A stretch of 64,000 nt of DNA from Hamadaea flava (GTDB lineage Bacteria > Actinomycetota > Actinomycetes > Mycobacteriales > Micromonosporaceae): positions 806,001 through 870,000 of the forward strand of contig NZ_JAMZDZ010000001.1 of NCBI RefSeq assembly GCF_024172085.1, in the 5' to 3' direction. The notes under the pieces were generated by a model. That model had not been told where the DNA came from and made no database searches. It saw only the letters and a program-made list of their open reading frames with translations. Shown piece by piece: positions 25,911 to 34,091 of this stretch; the stretch's first letter is position 1; each line of letters opens with the position of its first letter. The translations under genes were made by a program, and so were the position numbers.

Positions 25911-26504
25911 ATGGACATAGCCTCGCTGCTGCCGATGACCACGAGCCGGCTGTCGCTGCGGCTCTTCACCCCCGGCGACGCCGACGACCTGTACGCCTAC
26001 CAGAGCCTGCCGAGCGTGGCGCGCTATCTGTACCGGCCCCCGCACACGCGGGAACGCAGCGAGGAGGTGGCCGCCGAGCGCGCGGCGCATACCACTTGGT
26101 GCACCGACGGGGACAAGGTGGCGCTCGCTGTCTGCCGACGCGACGAGCCCGGCGTCCTCGGCGAGGTGACGCTCACGCTGGCCGACACCCGCGCCGCCCA
26201 AGCCGAGATCGGCTGGACGATCGACCCACGCCATCAGGGCCATGGCTACGCGACCGAGGCCGCCGCGGCGCTGGCCGCGTTCGCCTTCGACACGCTCAAG
26301 GTGCACCGGCTCTACGCACGGCTGGACGTGGAGAACACCGGGTCCGTCGGGGTCTGCGAGCGCCTCGGGATGCGCCGGGAGGCGCACCTCGTCGAGAACG
26401 ACCTCGACGGGGACCGCTGGGGCAGCGAGTACATCTATGCGGCGCTGGCCGCGGACCTGCTGGCCATTCGGGCTGGTAGGTCCGATCCCGCCGTCGGTAG
26501 GTGA
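25911..26504 (+). CDS. GNAT N-acetyltransferase, RimJ/RimL type
   Basis: The 197-residue product has the order of a RimJ/RimL acetyltransferase: TSRLSLRLFTPGDADDLY at the start, EIGWTIDPRHQGHGYATEA as acetyl-CoA motif A, and NTGSVGVCERLGMRREA near the end. It would move an acetyl group from acetyl-CoA to an amine of a protein or small molecule. The ATG at 25911 has a GGAGG ribosome site at 25901-25905. An upstream frame extension is judged non-coding. Confidence 0.88.
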   Translation: MDIASLLPMTTSRLSLRLFTPGDADDLYAYQSLPSVARYLYRPPHTRERSEEVAAERAAHTTWCTDGDKVALAVCRRDEPGVLGEVTLTLADTRAAQAEIGWTIDPRHQGHGYATEAAAALAAFAFDTLKVHRLYARLDVENTGSVGVCERLGMRREAHLVENDLDGDRWGSEYIYAALAADLLAIRAGRSDPAVGR

Positions 26505-26547
26505 TCCTTCCAAACAGAGGAAACCCAGTGTTCTGATTCAGTTTGCC

Positions 26548-26576
26548 TTGACAATTATTGAAGTTCAATGTGTCCA
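26548..26576 (+). promoter_or_regulatory. AT-rich promoter region with palindrome ATTGAAGTTCAAT
   Basis: A TTGACA box at 26548-26553 stands 17 bases before a poor -10 (TGTCCA). The 13-base odd palindrome ATTGAAGTTCAAT (26557-26569) lies in the spacer. It is the most AT-rich spot nearby and would be read toward the hydrolase gene at 26657. A MarR- or TetR-like protein could bind such a site, but none is encoded next to it. Confidence 0.4.
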
Positions 26577-26656
26577 CGTCGGACGCAGGATGAGAGGTGT
26601 CCGGGAGGCTCCCCACACACCCCTCATCGAATGCGCCGGGCCGGTAGCATCTGCCG

Positions 26657-27208
26657 ATGGCTGACGTTCTGATCCTGCCTGGCGGTCGCTACGGTCCGGA
26701 GCTACCCCTGTTGCATTACGCAGCCCGGGCCGCCGAGGCCCGCGGCGGTGTCGTGGAGTCGGCGCATTGGGAGCGGCGAACCGATCTGCGGAGCCTGCCG
26801 GCCGAGCAGCGGATGGACTGGATCGAGTCGCAGGTGCGCCCGCACCTGCAGGGGATCGGACTGCTCGTGGGCAAGTCCCTGGGCACGTACGGCGCCCGGT
26901 TGGCCGCCGAGCACCGCCTTCCTGCGGTATGGCTGACCCCGATACTGAACAACGCCACCATCGTCGCCGCTATGTCCGCCGCGACGGCCCCCATGCTGCT
27001 GGTCGGCGGCACTGCCGACCCGATGTGGGACGGCACGGTCGCGCGCAAACTCGGCCCGCACGTCCTGGAGGTCGATGGCGCCGATCACGGCATGGACGTG
27101 CCGGGACGGCTGGCGGCGTCGGTCGAGGTCCTCGGCCGGGTCGCCACGGCCGTGGAGGACTTCCTCGATGAGATCGGCTATGCGGGCCCGGGCTCTCATC
27201 AGGGCTAG
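26657..27208 (+). CDS. small alpha/beta hydrolase
   Basis: The 183-residue product has a compact alpha/beta hydrolase pattern. It has PGGRYG near the N-terminus, the nucleophile elbow GKSLG (Ser near residue 79), GTADP with the acidic residue, and GADHG with the His. It resembles dienelactone-hydrolase-like or KANL3/Tex30-like small hydrolases. The protein is cytoplasmic. Its substrate is unknown. A transposase relic follows directly. Confidence 0.8.
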   Translation: MADVLILPGGRYGPELPLLHYAARAAEARGGVVESAHWERRTDLRSLPAEQRMDWIESQVRPHLQGIGLLVGKSLGTYGARLAAEHRLPAVWLTPILNNATIVAAMSAATAPMLLVGGTADPMWDGTVARKLGPHVLEVDGADHGMDVPGRLAASVEVLGRVATAVEDFLDEIGYAGPGSHQG

Positions 27209-27510
27209 GGGCGGCGGCCTGGGGCTTCAACGTCGCCAGAAGCTCATCACGGCCAATCTGGAGTCCGGCGAGATGGGTGCCGGGCACGGCCTCCCTCGCA
27301 CCCAGCCGAGCCTGCCGATCAAGCCCGGCCGGGCCGGCACGATGACCCACGACTCCAAACGCCACGGCACTACCGTGTTCGCCACACGTGGCTGGCCAAA
27401 CACCCCCGCTGACTCGATCCTGGCGAAGGTCGACGTGGCCGGGTGGCACTTCGGCAAGTGTCAAAGCAAACACGATCACCCGCAGACTTGCCCGTTTCCG
27501 ACCCACGCTC
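27209..27510 (+). pseudogene. IS630-family transposase remnant with internal deletion
   Basis: In the plus frame the translation has RTQPSLPIKPGRAGTMTHD and KRHGTT (27297-27374). This is close to the conserved core of IS630-type transposases around the second catalytic Asp. Within twenty codons it jumps to ADSILAKVDVAGWHFGK (27405-27455), which resembles the extreme C-terminal segment of the same family. The middle region with the remaining catalytic residues is missing, and the upstream part is degenerate. No terminal inverted repeats were found. It marks an old insertion between the hydrolase and acetyltransferase genes. Confidence 0.6.
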
Positions 27511-28398
27511 CTAGCGGACAAGGATGAGGTTGGCCATGTCGACGACCGGGCGATAGCCGAGCGCCGCGTAGATCTTGTTCGACGTCGGGTTCGCCTGATC
27601 GGTGAACAGGCACGCCCGCGCGCCTTCGGCGACGATCCGGCGGGACACCTCGGCGACGGCGGCACTGGCCCAGCCGCGTCCACGCTGCTCCGGTGGCGTG
27701 TAGACCGGGCCGACCCGGGCCACGCCGTACGAGGGCGGGTTCGCGCCCGTCAGGTGCACCGGCTCACCCGTCTCGTCGACCCAGAACCAGATGTTCTTGG
27801 TGACCAGGGTTTGCAGGGTGCCCTCCCGGTCCGGAGCCTCGTGGAAACTGATTCCACGCGGGCGACCGGCCTGCTCGTCTGCGTCCGCGCCGAACGCCTC
27901 GTACCAAGCCTGGACGAGGTCGACGTCGTCCTCGGTCGCGCGGCGGAGTTCGCCGGGGACACGTTTCGGCGGGATCAGGTCGCCGAGTTCGTGGAGCCGG
28001 GTGTGCTGGCCGACCTCGACGCGTCCGCCCTGGTGGCGTACCAGTTCGGTGGCGCACAGCTGGACGGCGGGCAGCGCTCCGTTGATCGCCGCGATCTCCT
28101 CGCCACGTTCGTGCAGCGCCCGGCCCAGCGCTACGGCGGCATCGTCCGGCATGGACAACAGGAACGGCGGATACGGCTCGAAGGGAGCCGTACGCATCCC
28201 CGCGCCGACCACCGCACCGGACTCGTCGCGTACCACGAGCCACCAGTTGCGTTCCGGCTGTTCCTTGCCGGCGGCGAGCTGCGCGGCGGTCCGCTCGGCG
28301 AGCGTGGCCACCACGGTGCTGACCACCGCGTGAGCCGCGAGATGGTCGCCGGCCGCGGCGAGGAACTCGGTCGGATCGGTCAGGAACTCCAGCTGCAT
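27511..28398 (-). CDS. GNAT-family N-acetyltransferase
   Basis: The 295-residue product has a C-terminal GNAT fold with the acetyl-CoA loop VGPVYTPPEQRGRGWASA and a closing NPTSNKIYAALGYRPV. The N-terminal 140 residues form a second, degenerate GNAT-like half. This two-part layout is common in actinobacterial acetyltransferases of unknown substrate. It is a single-gene unit. Confidence 0.85.
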   Translation of the reverse strand: MQLEFLTDPTEFLAAAGDHLAAHAVVSTVVATLAERTAAQLAAGKEQPERNWWLVVRDESGAVVGAGMRTAPFEPYPPFLLSMPDDAAVALGRALHERGEEIAAINGALPAVQLCATELVRHQGGRVEVGQHTRLHELGDLIPPKRVPGELRRATEDDVDLVQAWYEAFGADADEQAGRPRGISFHEAPDREGTLQTLVTKNIWFWVDETGEPVHLTGANPPSYGVARVGPVYTPPEQRGRGWASAAVAEVSRRIVAEGARACLFTDQANPTSNKIYAALGYRPVVDMANLILVR

Positions 28399-28478
28399 CC
28401 GCTCAAGCTACCGAGCCCGAGTACGCCGCCGCAGCTCACTTTCGCCCCCACACCATCGGCGGGAACTGGCGAGCGAAG

Positions 28479-28802
28479 TCAGGCGGGGCGGCGCAGATAC
28501 TGTTCGGCGATCTCGCCGTCGAGGTCGGCGTACCCGGCGGCGCAGACGAGCAGGCCGCTCTTGACCTTCGCCGTGCGATCGGCCACCGTCGCGAGGTCCC
28601 TCGCGACGAGATCCACGAACAGCTTGAGCCGGCGCGAGAGTTCGGCCGACCCGGACACACGCCCGAACGCCGACGACGGAGGTACGAAGTACAGCGGCTC
28701 GCGGGCCGCGGTCAACCGTTCCGACGCAGCGCCGAACGGCTCGGCGGCGGCGGCCAGGGCATCGGGCCTGACCTCGAACGAATCCGTGACGACACTTGTC
28801 AT
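28479..28802 (-). CDS. EspC-like type VII secretion target protein
   Basis: The 107-residue product is helical and begins with SFEVRPDALAAAAEPFGAASERL. This is the typical opening of EspC/ESX-1-type small secreted proteins, which act with WXG100-like partners. The start at 28802 was chosen because earlier Met codons lie in the promoter of the divergent gene. It faces the gene for a helical lysozyme-like protein 109 bases away. No type VII machinery is encoded in this window. Confidence 0.7.
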   Translation of the reverse strand: MTSVVTDSFEVRPDALAAAAEPFGAASERLTAAREPLYFVPPSSAFGRVSGSAELSRRLKLFVDLVARDLATVADRTAKVKSGLLVCAAGYADLDGEIAEQYLRRPA

Positions 28803-28911
28803 GGCCCCGAAGGTAGCCGCTGACGATGCGGCCGGCATCCGCACATACACCAGGGGACGGTCGGCATTTGTGCGGATGTGCCTCACCTCGGCGCAGCCTA
28901 GCGTTCGTCCC

Positions 28912-30156
28912 GTGACGGATAAGAACATCATCCTCCAGCGGCTCACGTCGGATGGTAAGGAGATCTCCGGCATCGCGGCACAGGTCACCGGCGATCCCGA
29001 CACGGTCCGGCGCGCCCGCGACGCCTACAGCAGCGGCGCGACAACCACCTTGGCCCTACGCGCCGACCTCGTGCAGACGGTCGCCGGGTTGCACCCGTGG
29101 TCGGGCCTCGCCGCGTCGCGCTGCTTCGGGCTCGTCGATGTCATCCTCACCGAGCTCGAAGCGATCGGGACCTCGCTGACCGCGGTCGCTGATCGCCTGG
29201 TTGACGTCGAGAGCGCGCTGCGGGCGGCGAACGGCGCCGTCGCCGACGTGCAGCGAAGGTTTGCGACGTTCCGGAACGCCGTGACCGCCCAACTCGCGAA
29301 CGCCGCGCCCGCCGACCTGATCACGATCGAGGGCCAAGCCGTCACTACCGGAAACGCACTGCGCGCCGAAGCACGCACAGTGCGGGCCAACCTGGTGGCC
29401 GCCCTCCAGGCCGCGCTCGCCGCACTGCTCACCGCGCACCAAGGCTTGGACGCCGCCGTCAAAGCCGCCGAGGCACGCTGCCCGTTCACCACGAAGTACG
29501 GCGGTAGCTTCGAGAAGATGCTCGAGTCCCACGAGGCGAAACGGACCGACATCTATGACGACAACGGCCCGAAGCCGGGCGGCTTCGCGACGACCGCCAC
29601 CGGCGTCAACCTCATGCTGGCCGGCTTTCAGAAGAAGTTCTACGAGGCGCTCAAGGCATACCCGGGCGGAGACATCCGAGCCGACGAGGTCGCCGACGAA
29701 AAGAGCTACCAGGCGCTGATCAGGTCCGAGATGGCCAAAGCGCCCAACGATCCCACCCGTCGGCGCATCAGTCTCCAACAAGCCGCCGTCCTGAACGAGC
29801 AGTCCCTGGCCAGGACGCTCGGCGAGGTCTTCGACGCCGGGCTCGACCGGGGGCGCTTCGCCCAGTTGAGCGCACCGGTCCAGGCGGCGATCAAGGACGC
29901 GGCTTACAACGGCATCACGCCGTTCTCGGAGACGCGTGCCACCGATCCACGACGGAACCTTGGCGAGCATGGGGCGGCTTATTACATCAACCGCGGCGAG
30001 CTCGAGAAGGCCGCGGAGGTGCTCGAGAAGTGGGGAGCCTGGGCGGCCGTCAACGTGATCAACAAGAAGGGGCAGGTCGTGCCGAGGCCCCAGCGACTGG
30101 GCGGCTTGGCGACCCGCTTCAAGGAGCTCGCGCAGATCCTGCGGAACGGTTGCTAG
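28912..30156 (+). CDS. helical protein with C-terminal T4-lysozyme-like domain, putative type VII substrate
   Basis: The 414-residue product has an Ala-rich helical N-terminal half (about 1-190) that resembles WXG100/LXG-type secretion domains. From about residue 200 it has the pattern of a phage-type muramidase. HEAKRTDIYDD aligns with DEGLRLKIYKD of T4 lysozyme, placing Glu208 and Asp217 as catalytic residues, and TTATGVN places Thr228 or Thr230. The ending GLATRFKELAQIL fits the RR-x-x-E type C-terminal helix. The GTG start is supported by frame and position. It would cut peptidoglycan outside the cell. The stop overlaps the stop of the convergent dehydrogenase gene in CTAG. Confidence 0.7.
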   Translation: MTDKNIILQRLTSDGKEISGIAAQVTGDPDTVRRARDAYSSGATTTLALRADLVQTVAGLHPWSGLAASRCFGLVDVILTELEAIGTSLTAVADRLVDVESALRAANGAVADVQRRFATFRNAVTAQLANAAPADLITIEGQAVTTGNALRAEARTVRANLVAALQAALAALLTAHQGLDAAVKAAEARCPFTTKYGGSFEKMLESHEAKRTDIYDDNGPKPGGFATTATGVNLMLAGFQKKFYEALKAYPGGDIRADEVADEKSYQALIRSEMAKAPNDPTRRRISLQQAAVLNEQSLARTLGEVFDAGLDRGRFAQLSAPVQAAIKDAAYNGITPFSETRATDPRRNLGEHGAAYYINRGELEKAAEVLEKWGAWAAVNVINKKGQVVPRPQRLGGLATRFKELAQILRNGC

Positions 30157-30956
30157 CGGGGCTCGGTGGGCTGCGCGGCGAGGTCGGCGAGCCAATCGCG
30201 GCTGGCTCGGGTGACACGGGCGGGCACGTCGAGGGAGTCGAGCAGTTCGGCGGCGGCCGCCATCTCGTGCTCTCGGCGTACGGCGTGGGCGATCGAGCCT
30301 TCGACCAGCCGGTCGAGGGTGGCCGCGCTGCTGCGGGCCAGTTCCTCGCGAATGTTGGCGGTCAGCCACTCCTCCAGCCCGGCGGCACGGGCCCCTTCGA
30401 GGGCCTCGATCACGGCCGCGGCGAGTCCTTTGTAGAAGACGCTGCGCAGTAGCTTGCGGGTGGCGGCCGCACCGATCGGGCCGTCGACGACGCTGACCGT
30501 CGCGCCGTACGCGCCAAGAGCGTCGGCATAGCGAAGCGCGCCCGGTCCGCTGACTGCCATCGGCGTACGCAGGCCGTTGCCGGGCACCGGCGACAGCAGG
30601 GCGACGTCGACGACGTCCACCGCGCCGTCGGCCGCCGCCGCGACCTGTTCCTTGCGCCGGGGTGACGCGGTGTTCAGGTCGGCCCAGAGCACGCCCGGCC
30701 GGCAGCCCGGCAGCCCCTGGGCCAGCGCGTCGAGCGCGTCGGCGGCGCTGTTGACGCTGAGTACGAGGTCGGCGTCGCGGCACGCCTCGGCGGCGTCGTC
30801 GGCTGCGCGCACACCGTCGGGAATCCGCAAGCCCGCTGTGCGTACCAGTGGATCGAACCCGGAGACCGCGGCGCCGGCGGCGGCGAGATCGGCCGAGATG
30901 TGCCGGCCCGCTTCGCCCAGGCCGAGCACCGCGATGCGGAGCGGTACGGCGGTCAT
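30153..30956 (-). CDS. NAD(P)-binding dehydrogenase of the 6-phosphogluconate/hydroxyisobutyrate type
   Basis: The 267-residue product has the Rossmann motif VLGLGEAGRHIS and a DLNTASP segment near residue 95. Its helical C-terminal half includes the candidate catalytic Lys in RKLLRSVFYKG, as in DUF1932-containing dehydrogenases. It is divergent from the tautomerase gene of the aromatic locus, with a shared ATTGTCAACAAT operator between them. It probably reduces or oxidises an acid intermediate of that pathway. The start at 30956 has a GGGAG ribosome site seven bases upstream. Confidence 0.8.
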   Translation of the reverse strand: MTAVPLRIAVLGLGEAGRHISADLAAAGAAVSGFDPLVRTAGLRIPDGVRAADDAAEACRDADLVLSVNSAADALDALAQGLPGCRPGVLWADLNTASPRRKEQVAAAADGAVDVVDVALLSPVPGNGLRTPMAVSGPGALRYADALGAYGATVSVVDGPIGAAATRKLLRSVFYKGLAAAVIEALEGARAAGLEEWLTANIREELARSSAATLDRLVEGSIAHAVRREHEMAAAAELLDSLDVPARVTRASRDWLADLAAQPTEPR

Positions 30957-30990
30957 GCGCATTCTCCCGAGTTTTCCTGGGCCGGAGCCG

Positions 30991-31002
30991 ATTGTCAACA
31001 AT
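30991..31002. promoter_or_regulatory. GntR/FadR-type operator ATTGTCAACAAT (site 1)
   Basis: The site is a near-perfect inverted repeat (ATTGT, CA, ACAAT) in the divergent space between the dehydrogenase and tautomerase genes. It differs by one base from the sites at 34009-34020 and 40066-40077. An additional half-site-like ATTGTATTCGCAAT follows it. FadR/VanR-type GntR regulators commonly bind such sequences. Two candidates are encoded in the locus. Confidence 0.65.
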
Positions 31003-31064
31003 TGTATTCGCAATCTGATTGACCTAGAGTTCGCCGCAACCGTGACCCGGACGGAGATGAGATC

Positions 31065-32333
31065 ATGAGTGCCGTACGGGCGGGCATCCCCGTCCTCATC
31101 ATGCGCGGAGGCACGTCCAAGGGGGCGTATTTCCGCGCCGGAGATCTGCCCGCCGACCCCGCCGAGCGCGACCGGCTGCTGCTGCGCGTGATGGGTTCGC
31201 CCGATCCGCGCCAGATCGACGGCATCGGCGGCGCCCACCCGCTGACCAGCAAGGTCGCCGTGCTGAGCCGGTCCGACGACCCCGAGGCCGACGTCGACTA
31301 CCTGTTCCTGCAGGTGCAGGTGGACCAGCCGCGGGTCAGCGCCGAACAGCCGTGCGGCAACATCCTGGCCGGCGTCGGCCCGTTCGCCCTGGAACGCGGC
31401 CTGGTCCAGCCGACCGGCGAGGTCACCCCGGTACGCATCCGGATGGTCAACACCGGCGCGTACGCAGTGGTGCACGTGCCGACCCCGGACGGCGTCGTCG
31501 AGTACGCCGGAACCACCGCACTGAGCGGGGTGCCTGGGACGGCGGCGCGCCTGGTCGTGGAGTTCCGCGACACCGCCGGATCGGTCGCGCCCGCGCTGCT
31601 GCCGACCGGCCGGATCGTCGACGACCTCGACGGGACCGCCGCCACGCTGATCGACAACGGCATGCCGATCGTCGTGCTGAACGCCACCGACCTCGGCGTC
31701 ACCGGATACGAGTCGCCGAAGGACCTGGAGGCGAACGAAGCGCTGCGCGAGCGGGTCGAGAAGTTGCGGCTGATCGCCGGGCACCTGATGGGCCTGGGCG
31801 ACGTGGCGGCCACGACGGTGCCGAAGATGTGCCTGGTCGCACCGCCCGCGAACGGCGGGAGCCTGAGCACCCGCATGTTCATCCCGCACCGGGTCCACCA
31901 GTCGATCGGAGTGCTCGCGGCGGTGAGCGTCGCGACCGCCGCCGCCCTACCCGGCAGCGTCGCCGCCGCCCACATCGCCACGGAAGGCCCGGCCCACATC
32001 GCCACGGAAAGCCCGGCCCACATCGCCACGGAAAGCCCGGCCCACATCGCCACAGAAAGCCCGGCTCACATCGCCACGGAAGGCCCGGCCGACGTCGCCG
32101 AGAAAAGCACCGCCGACGTCGTTGAACAAAACGCCACCAAGGAAAGCCACAGCACAGAGGTGCGCATCGAGCACCCGACCGGCTGGTACGACACCGTCAT
32201 CGACGTCACCGTGCACGGAGACGACGTGAAGGTCGGCCGGTCCGCCGTGGTCAGCACCGCCCGGCTACTACTGGACGGCACCGTGTTCCCAGCAGAGTAT
32301 CCAGCCTCCCGAGGAGAAACACCCGATGACTGA
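31065..32333 (+). CDS. PrpF-family 4-oxalomesaconate tautomerase (GalD/LigU-like) with repeat insertion
   Basis: The 422-residue product opens with PVLIMRGGTSKGAYF. It has Lys63 in PLTSKVAV and Cys97 in EQPCGN, matching the catalytic pair of LigU/GalD. Those enzymes shift a double bond in 4-oxalomesaconate after ring cleavage of gallate or protocatechuate. Family members are about 360 residues. The extra length is a tandem run of AHIATE(S/G)P octapeptides at residues 302-357, between the conserved PGSVA and VRIEHPTG segments, probably in a surface loop. The gene is first in an operon with the dioxygenase gene, which it overlaps by eight bases. Confidence 0.85.
   Translation: MSAVRAGIPVLIMRGGTSKGAYFRAGDLPADPAERDRLLLRVMGSPDPRQIDGIGGAHPLTSKVAVLSRSDDPEADVDYLFLQVQVDQPRVSAEQPCGNILAGVGPFALERGLVQPTGEVTPVRIRMVNTGAYAVVHVPTPDGVVEYAGTTALSGVPGTAARLVVEFRDTAGSVAPALLPTGRIVDDLDGTAATLIDNGMPIVVLNATDLGVTGYESPKDLEANEALRERVEKLRLIAGHLMGLGDVAATTVPKMCLVAPPANGGSLSTRMFIPHRVHQSIGVLAAVSVATAAALPGSVAAAHIATEGPAHIATESPAHIATESPAHIATESPAHIATEGPADVAEKSTADVVEQNATKESHSTEVRIEHPTGWYDTVIDVTVHGDDVKVGRSAVVSTARLLLDGTVFPAEYPASRGETPDD
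31968..32135 (+). repeat. in-frame 24-bp tandem repeat, about seven units
   Basis: Five nearly identical units of 24 bases (31968-32087), each coding AHIATE(S/G)P, are followed by two degenerate units (32088-32135) coding ADVAEKST and ADVVEQNA. The array lies within the tautomerase gene. The decay at one end suggests stepwise expansion. The number of units is likely to vary between strains. Confidence 0.9.
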
Positions 32334-33273
32334 GCCGATCCGGGACGTCGCCCACGTCTCCGCGGTGGAACTGTTCACCCCGGTCCTGGCCGAGAGCACG
32401 GCGTTCTTCGCCGACGTGCTGGCCCTGGAGGAGGTGTACCGGCACGGCGACAGCGTCTACCTGCACACCTGGGACGACTACGAGTCGTTCACCGTCAAGC
32501 TGACCGCGCGCGACAAGGCGGGCATCGGGCGTACGTGGTTGCGGGCGCGCAGCCCGGAGGCGCTGGCCCGGCGGGTCACCGCGATCGAGGCGGCCGGGCT
32601 CGGCGAGGGCTGGAACTCCGACGAACCCGGGTATGGCGAGGTCTTCCAGTTCCACGACCCGGACGGCCATCCGTTCGGCATCTACTGGGACACCAAGCGA
32701 TACGAGCCGTCGGACGCGACCCGGCCGGCGTTGAAGAACCAGGCGTCGCGGTTTCCCGGCCGGGGCGCGAACATCCGGCGGCTGGATCACGTCAACTACC
32801 TGGCCGCTCAGGTGGACGCCGCCGAGGGGTTCCTGGCCGACGTGATCGGCGCCCGGCCGAGCGAGCAGATCGTCAACGACGACGGCAGCAAGCAGGGCGT
32901 CTGGTACACCGTCTGCGACAAGTCGTACGACCTGGTCTACACGCGAGACTGGACCGGCACCGCCGGGCGGCTGCACCACATCGCGTTCGCCGCCGACACC
33001 CGCGAGGACATCCTGCGTGCCGCCGACGTGTGCCTGGAGGCCGGCGTCCACATCGAGACCGGGCCGCACAAGCACGCCATCCAGCAGACGTTCTTCCTCT
33101 ACGTCTGGGAGCCGGGCGGCAACCGGATCGAGTTGTGCAACGCCGGCGCGCGGCTGCTGCTGGCCCCGGATCACCAGATGATCACGTGGACGCAGGCCGA
33201 ACGCGCCAAGGGCCAGGCCTGGGGCTTGAAGACCATCGAGTCCTTCCACACGCACGGCACACCGCCGATCTGA
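32326..33273 (+). CDS. type I (VOC) extradiol ring-cleavage dioxygenase
   Basis: The 315-residue product has two VOC modules. The metal ligands are His155 (RLDHVNYLA), His217 or His218 (LHHIAFA) and Glu269 (GNRIEL), spaced as in catechol 2,3-dioxygenase (153, 214, 265). His248/His250 and Tyr259 fit the active-site acid-base positions. It would cleave a catecholic ring next to the hydroxyls using Fe(II) and O2. Its partners are tautomerase, hydratase and aldolase genes of the oxalomesaconate route, so its substrate may be gallate or protocatechuate instead of catechol. No LigAB- or GalA-like gene is present in the window. Confidence 0.85.
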   Translation: MTEPIRDVAHVSAVELFTPVLAESTAFFADVLALEEVYRHGDSVYLHTWDDYESFTVKLTARDKAGIGRTWLRARSPEALARRVTAIEAAGLGEGWNSDEPGYGEVFQFHDPDGHPFGIYWDTKRYEPSDATRPALKNQASRFPGRGANIRRLDHVNYLAAQVDAAEGFLADVIGARPSEQIVNDDGSKQGVWYTVCDKSYDLVYTRDWTGTAGRLHHIAFAADTREDILRAADVCLEAGVHIETGPHKHAIQQTFFLYVWEPGGNRIELCNAGARLLLAPDHQMITWTQAERAKGQAWGLKTIESFHTHGTPPI

Positions 33274-33321
33274 TCTCCGCCTTGCCAGGTTGTGCGCAGT
33301 ATCGCGTACAATCTGGAACCC

Positions 33322-33936
33322 ATGAACGTGGCCGACCGTCTGCGCGCCGGAATCCTCGCGGGGGACTTCGTCCCGGGCCAGCGGCTCGTGGAAGCCGAGT
33401 TGTGCCACCAGTTCAACAGCTCGCGGGGCACGGTTCGCGCCGCGCTCGTCAACCTCACCCATGAGGGCCTGGTCGAACGCGTCGCGAACCGCAGCGCCCG
33501 GGTCCGCACGGTCAACGTCGAGCAGGCCGTCGCGATCACCGAGGTGCGCCTCGCGGTCGAAGGGCTGTGCGCGTACCGGGCGGCGGTCAACGTCACCGAC
33601 ACCCAGGTCGAGGAGCTGGCTGCGCTCGGCCGGCAGATGCGGGATGCCGTGCGATCCGGCGAGATCATGGCGTACTCGAATCTCAACTCGACGCTGCACG
33701 AGACGGTCGGCGTGATCGCCGGTCAGCCGGTCGCCGCCGACGTGCTGGCCAATCTGCGCGCCCGCAACGTGCGCCACCAGTTCCGGCTGGCGCTGCGCCC
33801 GGGGCGGCCGCAGGTGTCGCTGCCGGAGCACCTGGCGATCATCGAGGCCATCTGCGCCCGCGATCCCGAGGCTGCCGAGCGGGCCGCCCGACGCCACGTC
33901 GCCGGGGTCATCGCCGCCCTGCGTGAGCAGGTCTGA
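33322..33936 (+). CDS. GntR-family regulator with FCD domain (paralog 1)
   Basis: The 204-residue product has an N-terminal winged helix (GQRLVEAELCHQFNSSRGTVRAAL) and an all-helical FCD ligand domain with metal-ligand-like His residues (TLHETVG and LPEHLAII). It is highly similar over its length to the regulator encoded at 39220-39888. The ATG at 33322 lies about ten bases after a TACAAT -10-like box (33307-33312) with TTGCCA at 33282, so the mRNA may be leaderless. A GTG at 33292 is an alternative. It probably controls the aromatic genes. Confidence 0.85.
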   Translation: MNVADRLRAGILAGDFVPGQRLVEAELCHQFNSSRGTVRAALVNLTHEGLVERVANRSARVRTVNVEQAVAITEVRLAVEGLCAYRAAVNVTDTQVEELAALGRQMRDAVRSGEIMAYSNLNSTLHETVGVIAGQPVAADVLANLRARNVRHQFRLALRPGRPQVSLPEHLAIIEAICARDPEAAERAARRHVAGVIAALREQV

Positions 33937-34008
33937 CCCGCCGCACAGACGATCTTGTGTCGGCTCCGTTACCTCCTTGATAAGAATGTGCGCTGGATCG
34001 TCTTCAAA

Positions 34009-34020
34009 AATGTCAACAAT
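34009..34020. promoter_or_regulatory. GntR/FadR-type operator AATGTCAACAAT (site 2)
   Basis: This 12-base site lies 71 bases before the start of the first solute-binding protein gene. It is the exact reverse complement of the site at 40066-40077 and differs by one base from the site at 30991-31002. It is likely to control the ABC transporter and lower pathway operon. Confidence 0.6.
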
Positions 34021-34091
34021 ATGGCTAGGGTGATGGGCCAAGTGTTCGGTCACCGAGTCCCCAAGGGGCCCGAGTCTTCATAGGAGTTCCG

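Noticed and set aside
27388-28911. Extension of the lysozyme-like protein frame upstream to 27388
   Set aside because: The extension runs antisense through the acetyltransferase and EspC-like genes and has no recognisable domain. The GTG at 28912 follows the divergent promoter space.
31968-32135. Possible CRISPR-like array
   Set aside because: The units follow one another without spacers, keep the reading frame and encode a regular octapeptide, so it is a coding tandem repeat.
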